Assembly: GCF_036588685.1 (NCBI RefSeq) | Contig: NC_086375.1 | Span: 43,307,270 to 43,371,269 of the forward strand | Reading direction: 5' to 3' | Source: Mytilus trossulus | Taxonomy: Eukaryota; Mollusca; Bivalvia; Mytilida; Mytilidae | Length of the DNA: 64,000 nt | Part shown: positions 48,493-60,589 of the stretch, in pieces | Layout: every line of letters starts with the position of its first letter | Position numbering within the stretch: position 1 is the stretch's first letter | The notes under the pieces: generated by a model | What the model was told of the DNA's origin: nothing | Databases searched by the model: none | The model's input: only the letters and a program-made list of their open reading frames with translations | Translations under genes and position numbers: made by a program

Positions 48493-50075
48493 AACAAGAG
48501 GCTGTCACAACGACAGCAAACCGGATTTATTAACATTTATTTGTATCCTGCAAATATCTCAAGAACCATACCTGATGAACTGTGAAAGTGAAAATCGTCA
48601 ATATCAAATTTGACCTCCATTTTGTCATCAGTATCAACATATTAAAATTTGAAAAGCTTAGGTTTAATGGTTCATGAGTAAATGCATGGACACGACTGGA
48701 AATGCCATTTTTAGCTCACCTGGCCCGAAGGGCCAAGTGAGCTTATGCCATCACTTGGCGTCCGTCGTCTGTCGTCGTAAACTATTTCAAGAATCTTCTC
48801 CTCTGAAACTACTGGGCCAAATACTTCCAAACTTTAACTGAATGTTCCTTAGGGTATCTAGTTTATAAATTGTATCCGAACTTTTGATCTATCAACAAAC
48901 ATGGTCGCCATTGCTAAAAATAGAACATAGGGGTCAAATGCAGTTTTTGGCTTATAACTCAAAAACCAAAGCATTTAGAGCAAATCTGACAGGGGTAATA
49001 TTGTTTATCAGGTCAAGATCTATCTGCCCTGAAATTTTCAGATGAATCAGACAACCCGTTGTTGGGTTGCTGCCCCTGAATTGGTAATTTTAAGGAAATT
49101 TTGCTGTTTTTGGTTATTATCTTGAATATTATTCTAGATAGAGATAAACTGTAAACAGCAATAATGTTCAGCAAAGTAAGATTTACAAATAAGTCAACAT
49201 GACCGAAATGGTCAGTTGACCCCTTTAGGAGTTATTGCCCTTTATAGTAAATTTTTAACCATTTTTCGTAAATCTTAGTAATCTTTTACAAAAATCTTCT
49301 CCTCTGAAACTACGGGGCCAAATACTTCCAAACTTTAACTGAATGTTCCTTAGGGTATCTAGTTTATAAATTGTATCCTAAGTTTTGATCTATCAACAAA
49401 CATGGTCACCATTGCTAAAAATAGAACATAGGGGTCAAATGCAGTTTTTGGCTTATAACTCATAAACCAAAGCATTTAGAGCAAATCTGACACGAGGTAA
49501 TAATGTTTATCAGGTCAAGATCTATCTGCCCTGAAATTTTCAGATGAATCAGACAACCTGTTGTTGGGTTGCTGCCCCTGAATTGATAATTTTAAGGAAA
49601 TTTTGCTGTTTTTGGTTATTATCTTGAATATTATTATAGATAGAGATAAACTGTAAACAGCAATAATGTTCAGCAAAGTAAGATCTACAAATAAGTCTAT
49701 TTGACCAAAATTGTCAATTGACCCCTTAAGGAGTTATTGCCCTTTAAAGACTTTTTTCACAATTTGTTCATCATGTTGACTTACTTTAAAAAAATCTTCT
49801 CCTTTGAAACTGCTGTATCAATTTTAGCCAAACTTAGGCTAAATGAGTTTCAGAGTATCTAGTATAAATTTTATATTTTATTTCCTTGTATGTCAAGAAA
49901 CATAGCTCCTATGACTAAAATAGAACATAGGAGAAAATTTTTTTTTTTTGCTTTTGAAGAAAATAGGACGATTCAAAAAACATTTAAATAAATTGAAATG
50001 CCAAAATAATCATTGATGAGAGATTTAACCAAAAGAATTAAGGTGAGCGATTCAGGCTCTTGAGAGCCTCTTGTT
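48493..50075. mobile_element. Bivalve repeat with internal tandem duplication of about 500 bp
   Basis: Bounded by 'aacaagaggct' and its inverse 'agcctcttgtt'. After a first segment to 48712 comes 'agctcacctggcccgaaggg', then two nearly identical units beginning 'aatcttctcctctgaaacta' (about 48792-49292 and 49293-49792) and a partial third to about 49960. It ends 'aggtgagcgattcaggctct'. I recognise the motif set as widespread in molluscs. A diverged, inverted, partial copy is at 63118-63418. Non-coding. Confidence 0.75.
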
Positions 50076-50330
50076 CAATCTTTCAAGAACCATAACTCCT
50101 GAACGGTAATAGTCAAAATCGTCATTATTGAACTTGACCTTCATTTTGTTGTGTGTAACAACATATTAAAATTTTAAAAGTTTTGGTTGAACGGTTCATG
50201 AGTAAATGCACGGAAAACATTTGGTTGTCGCCCGCCCGGCCACCCGACCACCATACATCCCAAAATCAATACCGACATTTTTGTCACAAAAATCTGGTTA
50301 AAAATCTACAAGGGTGTCTTTTCTGTGCAA
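50076..50330. repeat. Repeat segment related to 48500-48700
   Basis: 'caagaaccataactcctgaa' and 'ggttcatgagtaaatgcacg' match, with changes, the first 200 bp of the preceding element. It may belong to the same composite repeat. Confidence 0.6.
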
Positions 50331-50827
50331 GAGATATATTTCCTTGTAGATTTAATAAAAGAGCAGGCTAATGCCAATATAAGGCAGAACTCGCACCCGT
50401 AAAGTGGAAAGGGATTAATATAAGTTGCAATAAATTGTTTCCCATCCACTTAAAATAAATATGTTAACACTAAGCTAACAGTAAAAACGACCAGGAAGTA
50501 ACATATATATAAATAACTTCAAGACTCAACTTAAAACAAAAATTTAGATTTAATCCCTTATTGGAAATAATGAGAGACATAGGGATTGCATTAATGGAGT
50601 GGTATTAAATGGTGAACTTTTTTTCATGCTTCATACATTGTACCTTGTATACAGATGCCTAATTTTGTTAAGTTTTTGTCTCAGGTTTCACTTGACCTTG
50701 ACCTCAATTTAAGAACTGTGAGTTCACATAATTCAAACATTACAGCTTCACTTGCAAGACATTTAATTGTATCATCTCTTATGTTTTACCATTATCTAAG
50801 TATTGAAGATTATGTTTTGTTTTGCAG
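50331..50827 (+). other. Upstream region and 5' UTR intron of the triple FkbM gene
   Basis: No coding exon is seen. The stretch ends in 'gttttgttttgcag', a strong acceptor at 50827. The first exon must lie further upstream and is not identified. Confidence 0.5.
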
Positions 50828-50838
50828 GTAACAGATTG

Positions 50839-50850
50839 ATGCGAAAATGA
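50839..50850 (+). promoter_or_regulatory. Minimal upstream ORF overlapping the FkbM start codon
   Basis: An ATG at 50839 encodes Met-Arg-Lys and then TGA. The stop shares bases with the main start codon (ATGA at 50847-50850). Such a stop-start overlap could dampen or modulate initiation by reinitiation. The effect is inference. Confidence 0.5.
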
Positions 50851-53612
50851 GGGCAAGAGCAAAGCAAACGATATCAAGTATTTTCTTCATTGTGGTGTTG
50901 GTTGTTGTTTTCTACACATTTTACTTTGATAAACCAACATTTCTAAAGTCAGATAGTTCTAACAGACAATCACAAATTTCATCTGAAACTGGATCGTTAA
51001 CTGCTGAAAACACTGTTGGAAAAGTAATCACACGAAACGAAAAAGGATGGACAATTGACCAAAAAATATGTCATCAAAACTACGATTTTGTACTTGCACA
51101 TTTAAAGGACCCTCCTCACACACCTATTTTCGTATATACTACTGAGGAAGATAAATGGGTGTCTGGAAGTATAATAGCCCATGGTGCTTGGGAAGGTGGC
51201 CATGTTGGTACAATTCATAATTACATGAAAAAGTTTCCACACGCAGTGTTCCTTGATATTGGTGCTAATATTGGAATGTTTTCAATCTCTATTGCTGCTC
51301 ATGGATATAGAGTTATTTCAATTGATTGCCTCAAGGGAAATGTCATGCGCCTTTGTGCTTCAATGAAGGCCGCTAAATTGACAGACAAAATGACTGTAGT
51401 GTATAATGCCTTATCTCATACACATGAAAAAGTTTCATTGGGCAAGTACCATGGCAACGTAGGAGGAACGTATGTTAAGCAGGGGACACATAATCATCAG
51501 AAAGGAACGGAATCAGTTAATTCAATTTTTCTTGATGATCTCTTAGAAATTTATAGTTTTGATCAAGTTGTCATAAAAATGGATGTAGAAACTTTTGAAG
51601 CTAATGTTTTGAAGGGAGGCTACAAATTTTTTGAACAAGTAAAAGTGGAAGCATTATTAATGGAATTTGTTGCACATAGAGAAAAAGAGAGTGGTAAATT
51701 CATTGCTGATTTCTTGATATCTCATGGCTTGGAACCAAATGTTGCAGATAACGTTAAAAACGATTATACAAAATGGGGCAATGAAGTTTTATTTTTACGT
51801 AAAAGTAAAGTTGCTGCTACTGTAACAACAACTCTACCAACAGTTGTTGTTGAAAATAAAAATAAGATTACAATCACTTTAAAAAATGAAGCTTTAGGAA
51901 AAATCATTTCATACTCAGGAAATAAATGGACGTCAGATGAAAATTTCTGTCCTACTGATACAAGTAAATTTGTTTCCACCAAATTAGGACACCCATATAA
52001 TGTACCCATGTTTGTTTATACTATGAAGGAAGATCAGTGGGTTTCTGGGAGAATAATTCAAGGTGGAATTTGGGAAGAGGATCTTGTCAATAAAGTTATA
52101 GCACAAATGGATAACTTTCCCAATGCTGTCTTCATAGATATAGGATCCAACATAGGAGTATTTTCATTGGCTGTAGCAAGTAAAAGGAGAACTGTTATCA
52201 GCATAGATTGTTTAAAAGGAAATGTTGAAAGGCTTTGTAATTCAATTAAATCTGCAGGTTTTGATAAGCGTATGACTATTGTTTATAATGCTCTTTCAAA
52301 TGAAAGGAAGAATTTTTCTCTAGGAACTTACGAAGGCAATGTCGGAGGAACATATATAAAGGAACCAGCCAGTGGAGACAGCCTTATTAGCAGCATTTTA
52401 CTTGATGACCTAGTACCACTTTTTGAATTAAAAGAAGTAGTAGTGAAGATGGACGTTGAAACACATGAAGCTAATGTTCTACATGGTGCTAAAAAGTTTT
52501 TTGACTCTGTAAAAGTTCATTATTTCTTATTAGAATTCGTTTCTCATAAAGGAAAACCTAGTGGGAGTTTTATCAGTAATTTTTTTGACTCCTATGGAAT
52601 GGAACCAATACTACCATCCACGTCACAGTTAGCAGACACATCCACATGGCCAAATGAAGTGGCATGGAGGAGGAAAAAAGGAGGTAATACAAAGAATGAG
52701 GAAAAATTAACAGTCAGAGACACAGAAAAACGAAACATTCCAGAAACTCAAAATAAATTTTCACATTCCAAAAAAATTACATCTGACCAAGAAACATTAG
52801 GGAAAGTAATATCACGATCATCATTTGTGCAAGAATGGACTGAAGCTAACTTTTCTTGCCAAGCAAAATCTAATTTTGTGCGAGCAAATTTGAACCGTGA
52901 TCGAAACACACCAATATATGTCTACACTCAAGAAGAGGATAAATGGGTTTCTGGTAGTATTATTAGGAATGGCAATTGGGAAGGTGACCTTGTTCAGAAT
53001 ATTGCAGTCATTTTCAATGAATTTCCTGATGCAACATTTCTTGATATTGGGGCAAATGTAGGAATGTTTTCGCTGTCATTAGCCAAACATGGTAAAAGAG
53101 TGATTGCATTTGATTGTTTAAAAGGCAATGTGGAAAGATTGTGTGCGTCAATGAAAGCCAATGCTGGTTTTGAAAACCGAATGACAATAGTTTATAATGC
53201 ATTATCAAACCAAAGAGAAAAAGTAACATTAGGTACATATAGTGGTAATGTAGGTGGGACTTTTGTTAAAAAGATAACATCCAACACTGAAAACATAGAT
53301 AATACAGTCGATTCCATTCTATTGGATGATATATTAGAAATATTTAAATTTGATAATAAGGTCATTATAAAAATGGATGTTGAAACATTTGAGTTGAAAA
53401 TATTAGAGGGAGCTGATAAATTCTTTAGTACTGTTGAAGTTGAAGCTATAGTGTTAGAATTCGTATCTCACAGAGGAAATAAATCAGGTACAGATATAAT
53501 ACAGTTTCTAGAAAAGCATAAACTTTTCCCTGTACTGGGCCCTGGAATGGATAGATACGATACTAAAACATGGAAAAAGGGTGAGGTCATGTTCAGAAGA
53601 AAAAACAGTTAA
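50847..53612 (+). CDS. Type II membrane protein with three FkbM-family methyltransferase domains
   Basis: A single uninterrupted exon of 921 codons. Residues 9-27 form one hydrophobic segment after a short basic head, so the protein should be a Golgi/ER type II anchor with the catalytic part in the lumen. Three homologous units follow with a period of about 295-302 residues. Each has a Gly-rich SAM-binding motif I (DIGANIG at 137, DIGSNIG at 431, DIGANVG at 733), the acidic end of strand 2 in IDC/FDC-LKGN (Asp 160, 454, 756), NVGGT, and a KMDVET motif (Asp 246, 536, 844). Three Cys positions recur (in unit 1: 75, 161, 170). The linkers are Lys/Asn/Thr-rich. FkbM (Methyltransf_21) proteins are SAM-dependent O-methyltransferases, usually single-domain at about 250-320 residues, so the triplication is unusual. 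All three units keep the SAM motifs and may all be active. Substrate unknown; a glycan is plausible. The start follows an acceptor at 50827. Confidence 0.9.
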   Translation: MRARAKQTISSIFFIVVLVVVFYTFYFDKPTFLKSDSSNRQSQISSETGSLTAENTVGKVITRNEKGWTIDQKICHQNYDFVLAHLKDPPHTPIFVYTTEEDKWVSGSIIAHGAWEGGHVGTIHNYMKKFPHAVFLDIGANIGMFSISIAAHGYRVISIDCLKGNVMRLCASMKAAKLTDKMTVVYNALSHTHEKVSLGKYHGNVGGTYVKQGTHNHQKGTESVNSIFLDDLLEIYSFDQVVIKMDVETFEANVLKGGYKFFEQVKVEALLMEFVAHREKESGKFIADFLISHGLEPNVADNVKNDYTKWGNEVLFLRKSKVAATVTTTLPTVVVENKNKITITLKNEALGKIISYSGNKWTSDENFCPTDTSKFVSTKLGHPYNVPMFVYTMKEDQWVSGRIIQGGIWEEDLVNKVIAQMDNFPNAVFIDIGSNIGVFSLAVASKRRTVISIDCLKGNVERLCNSIKSAGFDKRMTIVYNALSNERKNFSLGTYEGNVGGTYIKEPASGDSLISSILLDDLVPLFELKEVVVKMDVETHEANVLHGAKKFFDSVKVHYFLLEFVSHKGKPSGSFISNFFDSYGMEPILPSTSQLADTSTWPNEVAWRRKKGGNTKNEEKLTVRDTEKRNIPETQNKFSHSKKITSDQETLGKVISRSSFVQEWTEANFSCQAKSNFVRANLNRDRNTPIYVYTQEEDKWVSGSIIRNGNWEGDLVQNIAVIFNEFPDATFLDIGANVGMFSLSLAKHGKRVIAFDCLKGNVERLCASMKANAGFENRMTIVYNALSNQREKVTLGTYSGNVGGTFVKKITSNTENIDNTVDSILLDDILEIFKFDNKVIIKMDVETFELKILEGADKFFSTVEVEAIVLEFVSHRGNKSGTDIIQFLEKHKLFPVLGPGMDRYDTKTWKKGEVMFRRKNS

Positions 53613-54861
53613 AAGGAAAACCAAAATTAATTTTTACAGTATTTTATACTCAATGTGCATTAAAAGTAGTCTAGTCTTTTATACAGAGAGTATATAGAAA
53701 AAGATTTGTAATCTTGGTGTTGGCTATAGATGCAAAAATGTAAGTAACAATATGTTTAACACTGTGATATATGGTGATCTAGTGTTTTCATCAATATGTT
53801 TGTACATGACTTGTTTTAATCCTGATATAATTTGAATCCTTCAGCTTGTCATACATGTAGATATTGAATATTTTTCCTAAAGTGGATGCAATCCTAAGAG
53901 ATTGTTAATGCATATGTGGCAAAGTAGCAGAAGGGATATGGTAACACAAACACAATAGTTATGCAAGAGAAAAGGGTTATTATTTTTACCCAATCGTAAT
54001 CAAGACGAGTAGAATATTTATTTTGAAGGACAAGTCATTTTGTTAAAATACTTGATTTGGTATGGAATTGTGCAAAACATTCTTGAGAGTTTTCAAAGAT
54101 AATTACTGTACAGCATTTACTAGCTTTTGGTAAAAGCAATATTTACAAAGTCAATCTTCTTGTTTGTGGTTTAAGAGCTTAGTTTACTAACAGCATTAAT
54201 TATGTAACCTCACAATTCTTTCATCTTTCAACACTTTTTTACTGGACATTACACTTGAGGTGTGAATAAATAATCAGTATTAATGTTATTTTTGTGGTTT
54301 TTGTAAATTTTACAGAATTGTAGTCTGTTATGCAGTCGAAATGTATGAAATTTTACAAATATCATGTAGCTTATTATATGTTCACCAAGCAGGTTTTTCT
54401 CAACATTGAATGCTTTTAATACCTTTGCGTATAATTGCTTATATTCACTTTTCATTTTAATTTTGATAGATAGTTGTCCCTTGGCAATCATACTTCATCT
54501 CCTTCTTTTTATAATTATTATTGATATAAACAGTTTTGTAATAAATTTTCTTTTTATTTCTGAATGAAATCCATTTTATCATGTTAATCTGTTGTATTAA
54601 AATGGTAAGTCCAATTTTAGTTCTTTCCAAACATTGCCAAATGTGTCCATATATCACTAACCCAATATAAAATTCACAAAAAAATATATGCTTTGTAAAT
54701 GCAGCTGATGCCTAAGTGACACTCTAAATTACAGTTTGATCATAAATTCATAATTAGAGGGGGATAATCTAGTGTAATTTGTATGATTCCTTATTAATAT
54801 ATTTTTTGTAATTCTCTTATATATTTTTTTATTTATGAAGATCTAAATGGCATTTAGCATT
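53613..54861 (+). other. 3' UTR and downstream DNA of the triple FkbM gene
   Basis: ATTAAA near 53657 and AATAAA at 54265-54270 are candidate polyadenylation signals. An inverted family B fragment ('agttgtcccttggcaatcat') is at about 54470-54495. Otherwise AT-rich with no gene. Confidence 0.45.
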
Positions 54862-55571
54862 TTTATCATATATTTAGTACAAAATACAGCTATTTTGTAT
54901 ATCTAATAAAGGTTCTTTTTTCCAGTCTGTATCACCTACCCTGTATCGCATGGCTAAACCCGTATCGCATACCCCGTATCGCATGGTAAAATCCGTATCG
55001 CATACCATTTTTTTTTTTTTTTTTTTTTCTTTATACATCAAGTCAGTTTTTTAGTTTTTTTTTGCTAAGAAAAAATTTCCAAAAAATAGGTCAATTTTTT
55101 GAATGACGTCATTGTTTGGTATGTAACGTCACGAACGTTAAGTTTTCATAATCTATGTGACGTCACGAACATTACGTTTTTACAACATATTTTTTTGGCA
55201 CACTAAATGCAACTATAAACATACAAAACACTTAAATAAATACAATAATAAACAAAATATTTAAAACAACAGATTGTAAGGTAACCCAGGTGCTTCGTAT
55301 AAATAATTGAGCAGTTTTTTTAAGGCTTTGAAACAAGAAAAAAGCAGAACTGAAGGTAACCCAGTGCTATGGATCAGAAAACAGTTCATATAATATAATA
55401 CTCTTCTGTTGAAATATATGATAAAGCGTATAATACATGGCAAAATCCGTATCACATGCCGTATCACCCTCGACCAATATCATCCCTCGGGCCTAAAGGC
55501 CCTCGGGCTGATATTGATGTCTCGGGATGATACGACATATGATACGGATTTTGCCATGTATTATTCTCTAT
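54862..55571. repeat. Interspersed direct repeat with CGTATCGCAT array, copy 2
   Basis: Second copy of 43996-44731, same orientation, about 10.9 kb away. The array units are in a slightly different order and a long T-run replaces part of the middle. It includes the terminal fold-back (55430-55562). Confidence 0.85.
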
Positions 55572-55725
55572 TTAATTTTATAATCTTGGTTAAAATATAT
55601 CAAATAAATATGTTAACAATTTAGAAAATAATAAAAAAAAAAAATTAGCAATATACTATTTTTTTAGCCTCTTGGAAAGTAATAGAAATTGTGTATGGGA
55701 GTCAATAGACATTTATTTATATTAT

Positions 55726-56018
55726 AGGGTTATTGCATGAATATTGGGGAATATTGTTCCGAGTAGAATCTTATATTGAACGAGCTTGCGAGTGCAATAT
55801 ATGTTCTACGAGAGACAATATTCCAGAATATTCATGCAATTACCCTTTTATTGTATAGCAATATAATATTTAAAAGTAAAAATTGGTTTAAACTAGATGT
55901 TGACGTTGATGACGTCATCAATTTTTTTGAAGATTTATTGCACTAGTGCAATATTGGAAGTTATTGCACGCTAACTTTTGGTTACTTTCTGTAGGGAATA
56001 TTATATTGCTATACAATA
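55726..56018. repeat. Double fold-back repeat
   Basis: Two nested inverted pairs. 'agggttattgcatgaatatt' at 55726 pairs with 'aatattcatgcaattaccct' ending 55846. 'attgtatagcaatataatat' near 55850 pairs with its inverse at 55997-56018. The interior includes 'gatgacgtcatc'. Non-coding, MITE-like. Confidence 0.7.
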
Positions 56019-59000
56019 ATAATAATAAGAATTATATATAGATACCAAATTGTGATCTATATTTTATCAGAGATGTACATTTGTGTTTAAATTCAGGTCT
56101 CTGATTTTAACAAAAATTAATTGCTGATTTTTTTTAGTAAAAACATGTACACTATTAAAGGTGTAGATAATAATTTGATAGAAAATATTTTGTGTTCTAC
56201 ATTGTATGTATTCAATCAGGAGCCAATCATCTTGGTTCTAGCATTATAGAAGATCCTAGCTTTGTGCAATTAAATTTTACATCAACATATACATGTTTTA
56301 TTTGAATGCTTTGACTTTGTTGATATTCATTAAATTACAAGGATGTATATTAGCTTTAATAATGTGTATGATTTATTTGATAGTACATGTATCCAATTTT
56401 AAAAAGTTTTTTTCTTTTTCAAAATAAATTGAAAAATATTTAAACCTATAAATCTGTGTGATAAGTCTCAAATTATTTTGATATTCATCACATAGTCTCA
56501 AGTCATGTAAGTGTTGAATTTTATTGATTGAATAAGTAATTTCACTTCGAACTTAAATTTGTAATATATTTTAATATAAAACAGTACCTTTAGCTATATT
56601 AACAATTTCCAATAACCCTTGTCTTTTTGTGCTGAGGCAGTTATTGCAAATTCGCATCAATCTACGCATAAATAAGCATAATTATTAATTGTTTCAAATC
56701 ATATTTGAAGTGCCATAAGCCAGTTTGTGTTTATTTTTTACTTAACATTCAGTGTGTGAAGTTCTTGCCTGAATAATATCTTATTTGACATTCAATCAGG
56801 TCTTTTTACTAGTCAGGTTATGTTGCATTAATAAAATGGTGTTCAATCAATGTGCCATTCTGCATTCACCAGATAAGCTTCTTTGATCCTTTTTCTTGTG
56901 ATGTTTTAAAAATCAACACCCTTATACAAAGATGTTCAATTATGTAGAACCTTGAATAGTTTGGCAAAGACTTTCATCCTTTGTCAAAGTGATCTATCTC
57001 TAGGTTGACAATTTTTTGCATGTGCATTTGACTCATATCTTGATTGACTAGGAATGCCAAAAAAAAGGAGGGGGAGGGGGAGGGGTTCAATAAAAATCTG
57101 AAGTTCAAACAAGAAACATCTAAATTGGTGTTTGATGCTTCTCTGCTTAGAATGCAGCATATAAGAGAAAGAACCCTGTCAGAATAATGTGTAATGGTAG
57201 GGTTACTTGGTAAACTAGTACATTTAAATTGTTTGTGTAGTAGAAACAGGCAAGGTTCATATTCTTATTGACCATGCTTCCATCCTGACTTGCATTTAAT
57301 TTGTCATCAGAAATTAGTTTCATCAACATTTTCATCTTTTCTTTTCTTTGGTTGAATGTAATAAAACATAAAAAAATAAATCGCATTAATTAATTTTATC
57401 TAGTATATGGTTCCTTTCATTAATTTTATATTTAACAATCCACTTTGGAAAGTAGCTAGTGTGATATTTTTAGTAATTGATTAATAAGTAATGGTGCTTT
57501 GTATTAACATGGAAATATTTTAATGTTCTGTGGTGTTAAGTTTTGTTCCTTTTAAATTGAATTTTTACGTTATATGAATTTGTCCTTGTTAACAATTGTG
57601 AGCATGTTTATTAAGCAATCACTTTAAGTAAAAATTGTAATTTTTTGAAAATCTTGAAAATTACATACCAAGACCTATTGGTTGGTAATATATGTTCAAC
57701 AGTTTGTAAGAAACTGTCATGTCAGTCTATGTTAAAAAAAAAGAGACTGAAATATTCCTCATATGTTATATTTTCATCTCTGTAATACTGTTAATTTATA
57801 TGTTGTCATTTGTACTAATTTTCATGGATTAGGGTGAGGATATTTTGGGGGATGCCTGCTTCTGTGATAAAAAGTCCACAACTGACTTAAAGTATGGTTG
57901 TGGTGGATAAGCAGGCAGGAAAAAGTGAAGTTTCAACACGGATCCCAAAAACTCCACTGACAGACTGCACATTTGTTGAAATTGACAATTTGTGCATCTC
58001 CTATTACGAAATAGTGAAAGACTTCTATGATAATGTCTGCGGCTTTGTCGGTTCTAAATAATCATGCATGCAATTTACAAAGAACTGATTTGGTGGTCTC
58101 CTGCTTGTCAATGAGTGTTTATCTAAAGTATAGGAGGTCATGGGTTCCAATCCAAATTAAGGATGCGTCTTTTTAAGTTTTTTTATCTTGCGTTGATCTC
58201 TTGATGTCGTCCCTAACACATTCCCCATTTCCATTCTAAGTTTTATTTTGTACAACAACGAAATTACAACGAAAAATACAACTTACAAGGAAATGCCTTT
58301 TTCAAAGCTATAGATATACACGTATTGATAAACACATCGATACAAGCTGTTTATCCGTTGTGAAATAGAAATGGCTTAGTAACCGTTATTTAAATGATCA
58401 AGATTTGTATAGTAAGATACAAATAATTGGAGTTATCATGAAAATATTAATATGCGAAACAGATTTTCCTAATTGAAAATTAACAATTTTTAACGTTTGC
58501 TGAAGACATACACAAGCGAGGGTGAAGGGAAAATCTTTACAGGTATGGAAACTTCAGTTTCATCTTTGATATGTCCTACTTATTTTTGTTAAAATCATTA
58601 TGCCCGGTTTCATTGGTCTTTTTTTCCGGTGCCAAATTAATGACAAATATCCCCTTTAAATACGACAATTTGCGTTTTAATTTTGTTCATCTTAAATCAC
58701 AGTTTATTATTTTTTGCAATGCAATTTGTTACTTAATAATGCATTTTAGTAAAATTTTAAAATGAAAAAATATTAAACTTAATTTAAACTTTTAATGGGT
58801 ATGTACAAAACATAGTTATTGTTTGTCAATAATGACAATGATTAGCCAAAATTACATATTTGGAAACATATTGGTCAACTTGGTACATAACTCCTCTGGT
58901 TAAAATGTAATGTGGATGATGGATGCTCTCACTCTATGAAATAATCGGTATTTTGTGTGTGAATATGTTTAATAAGGGGCGGTTTAAAGCTTTATATATG

Positions 59001-59699
59001 ACATAAACCCTTGCATTCTTTTGTAATACCAGTAATTATATATTTATCCTAAATTTATGTCAAACTTGAAGCCTGAGAGAACGTAGTAAGAATATATTTC
59101 TTTTAATATTCGATGTCATTGGCCTGGGTTACTGTCTTATTACATGTAATATATATACCGATTAGCCCGGCAATCGCTGTAAATAAAGGCAACAGACGAA
59201 TACCGCTGTTAAAAAGTCATAACTCATAAGCTAAAACAAATCCTGATAATAAACTAAAACCGAAGGAAACTCAATAATAAATAAAACAACGAATAAACAG
59301 AAAGACTGGGTTATGACAAAAGCAAACGCCATCATAGAATTAATTGATAAACGGTCGGTAACTAACAACTTTGAAACATATTCGAAACTTGGTACTGGAA
59401 ATTCTAAGAACAAAAGCGTAAACGCTGAAATGTCTCGCCTGCTTTACTTAGTACCATTTATTTTATGATGATAATCCTAAATATAAAGCTTTACTACAAA
59501 TATGACTTAAATTATAAATGATCCAAGAAAACCGGAAATACATGTTCACCTTACAATCATTTTGCATATTGTTTCTAAGAAATAAATTTAACCAGGAAAC
59601 ATTGGCCAATGAATCATGCAAGACAGATATGTACACCCAACAATCTGCATTAAATATAGTTAACATATTGCTAATCATCTAATAGTGTCTAAGAAGTTA
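56019..59699. other. Gene-free AT-rich DNA between the FkbM genes
   Basis: No exon is recognised over 3.7 kb. A purine tract ('aggagggggagggggagggg') lies at about 57066-57085. At 58070-58250 a repeat has a B-box-like 'gggttccaatcc' and ends in 'cacattccccatttccattc', so it is related to the Penelope-like 3' end. Confidence 0.5.
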
Positions 59700-60330
59700 T
59701 TCCGACTTAATATTTTGACCATTGATTTATGAAAATGACATCAAGGTAATATTGCTTCTGGTTTAAGAAAAACAGACCAACACACAAAAACTGAACACTG
59801 AACAATAACGTTGACCTATTGCACATATTACCGGTATGAGAAAAATAGACCAAAAATTAAAAAAAATCTTAAATTTAACCACTGAACCATGACAATGAGG
59901 TCAAGGTCAGATGACACCTACCCGTTGGACACTTACACCTTACAATACTGTTTTACACCAAATATATTAGACCCATTCATTGCTTAAAGTATCTGATACT
60001 AGTGAAACCTTAACCTTGTTCACTGATTCATGAAATGAGGCGGAGTTCAGATTAAAATTGTTTGACAGACATGAAGATCTTGCAAAGTATGCACTTACTA
60101 GTATAGTTATCCTCTTTTTCATAGTAAGCCCTAACCCTTACCCTTTTAGCAAAAGAGACAAATTTACATTACAAAAAAAAAATCTATCCTTCATGGTCAC
60201 CGAAGAATGAAAATGAGGCCAAGGACAAAGGTTATATGACAGACGAAAATTTCATAAAATAAGACGTCTATTGTATGAAGCATCAAGGTCATCTACCTGC
60301 TTAAATATTAAGGTCACTATATTCCTAGGT
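59700..60330. repeat. Repeat with 'aatgaggtcaaggtcagatg' motifs
   Basis: Two to three diverged units of about 150-330 bp share 'accatgacaatgaggtcaag' and 'gatgacacctaccc' wording (59880 and 60195). This is a style of repeat common in molluscan genomes. Non-coding. Confidence 0.6.
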
Positions 60331-60364
60331 CTAGCTTTCTGCGAAAGTCGCAAGCCCGACATAA

Positions 60365-60440
60365 AAATTGTGGGTTGAACCTGGTTTAAAAGCTAGCTAA
60401 ACCTCTCGCTCATAAGGCAATGTAAAAATGCCATTACAAT
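60365..60440 (-). repeat. Partial inverted family A repeat
   Basis: 'gggttgaacctggttt' and 'tagctaaacctctcgctcat' match the reverse complement of 8650-8710. It lies just upstream of the single-domain FkbM gene. Confidence 0.65.
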
Positions 60441-60589
60441 GAATAACACTACGTGACAGAAACACAATACATTTAAATAAATACAACAACACTCAGAACA
60501 GAAAACTACATAGATCTTTAAAAATATTTAATATAGTACATTACTTGTAAATCGCAAAATAACATGCTACCTATTTTTTTGCAGATAAA

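Noticed and set aside
58070-58180. tRNA-like B box suggesting a tRNA gene or SINE head
   Set aside because: The B-box-like word is present, but no matching A box or cloverleaf arms could be drawn. Left as repeat.
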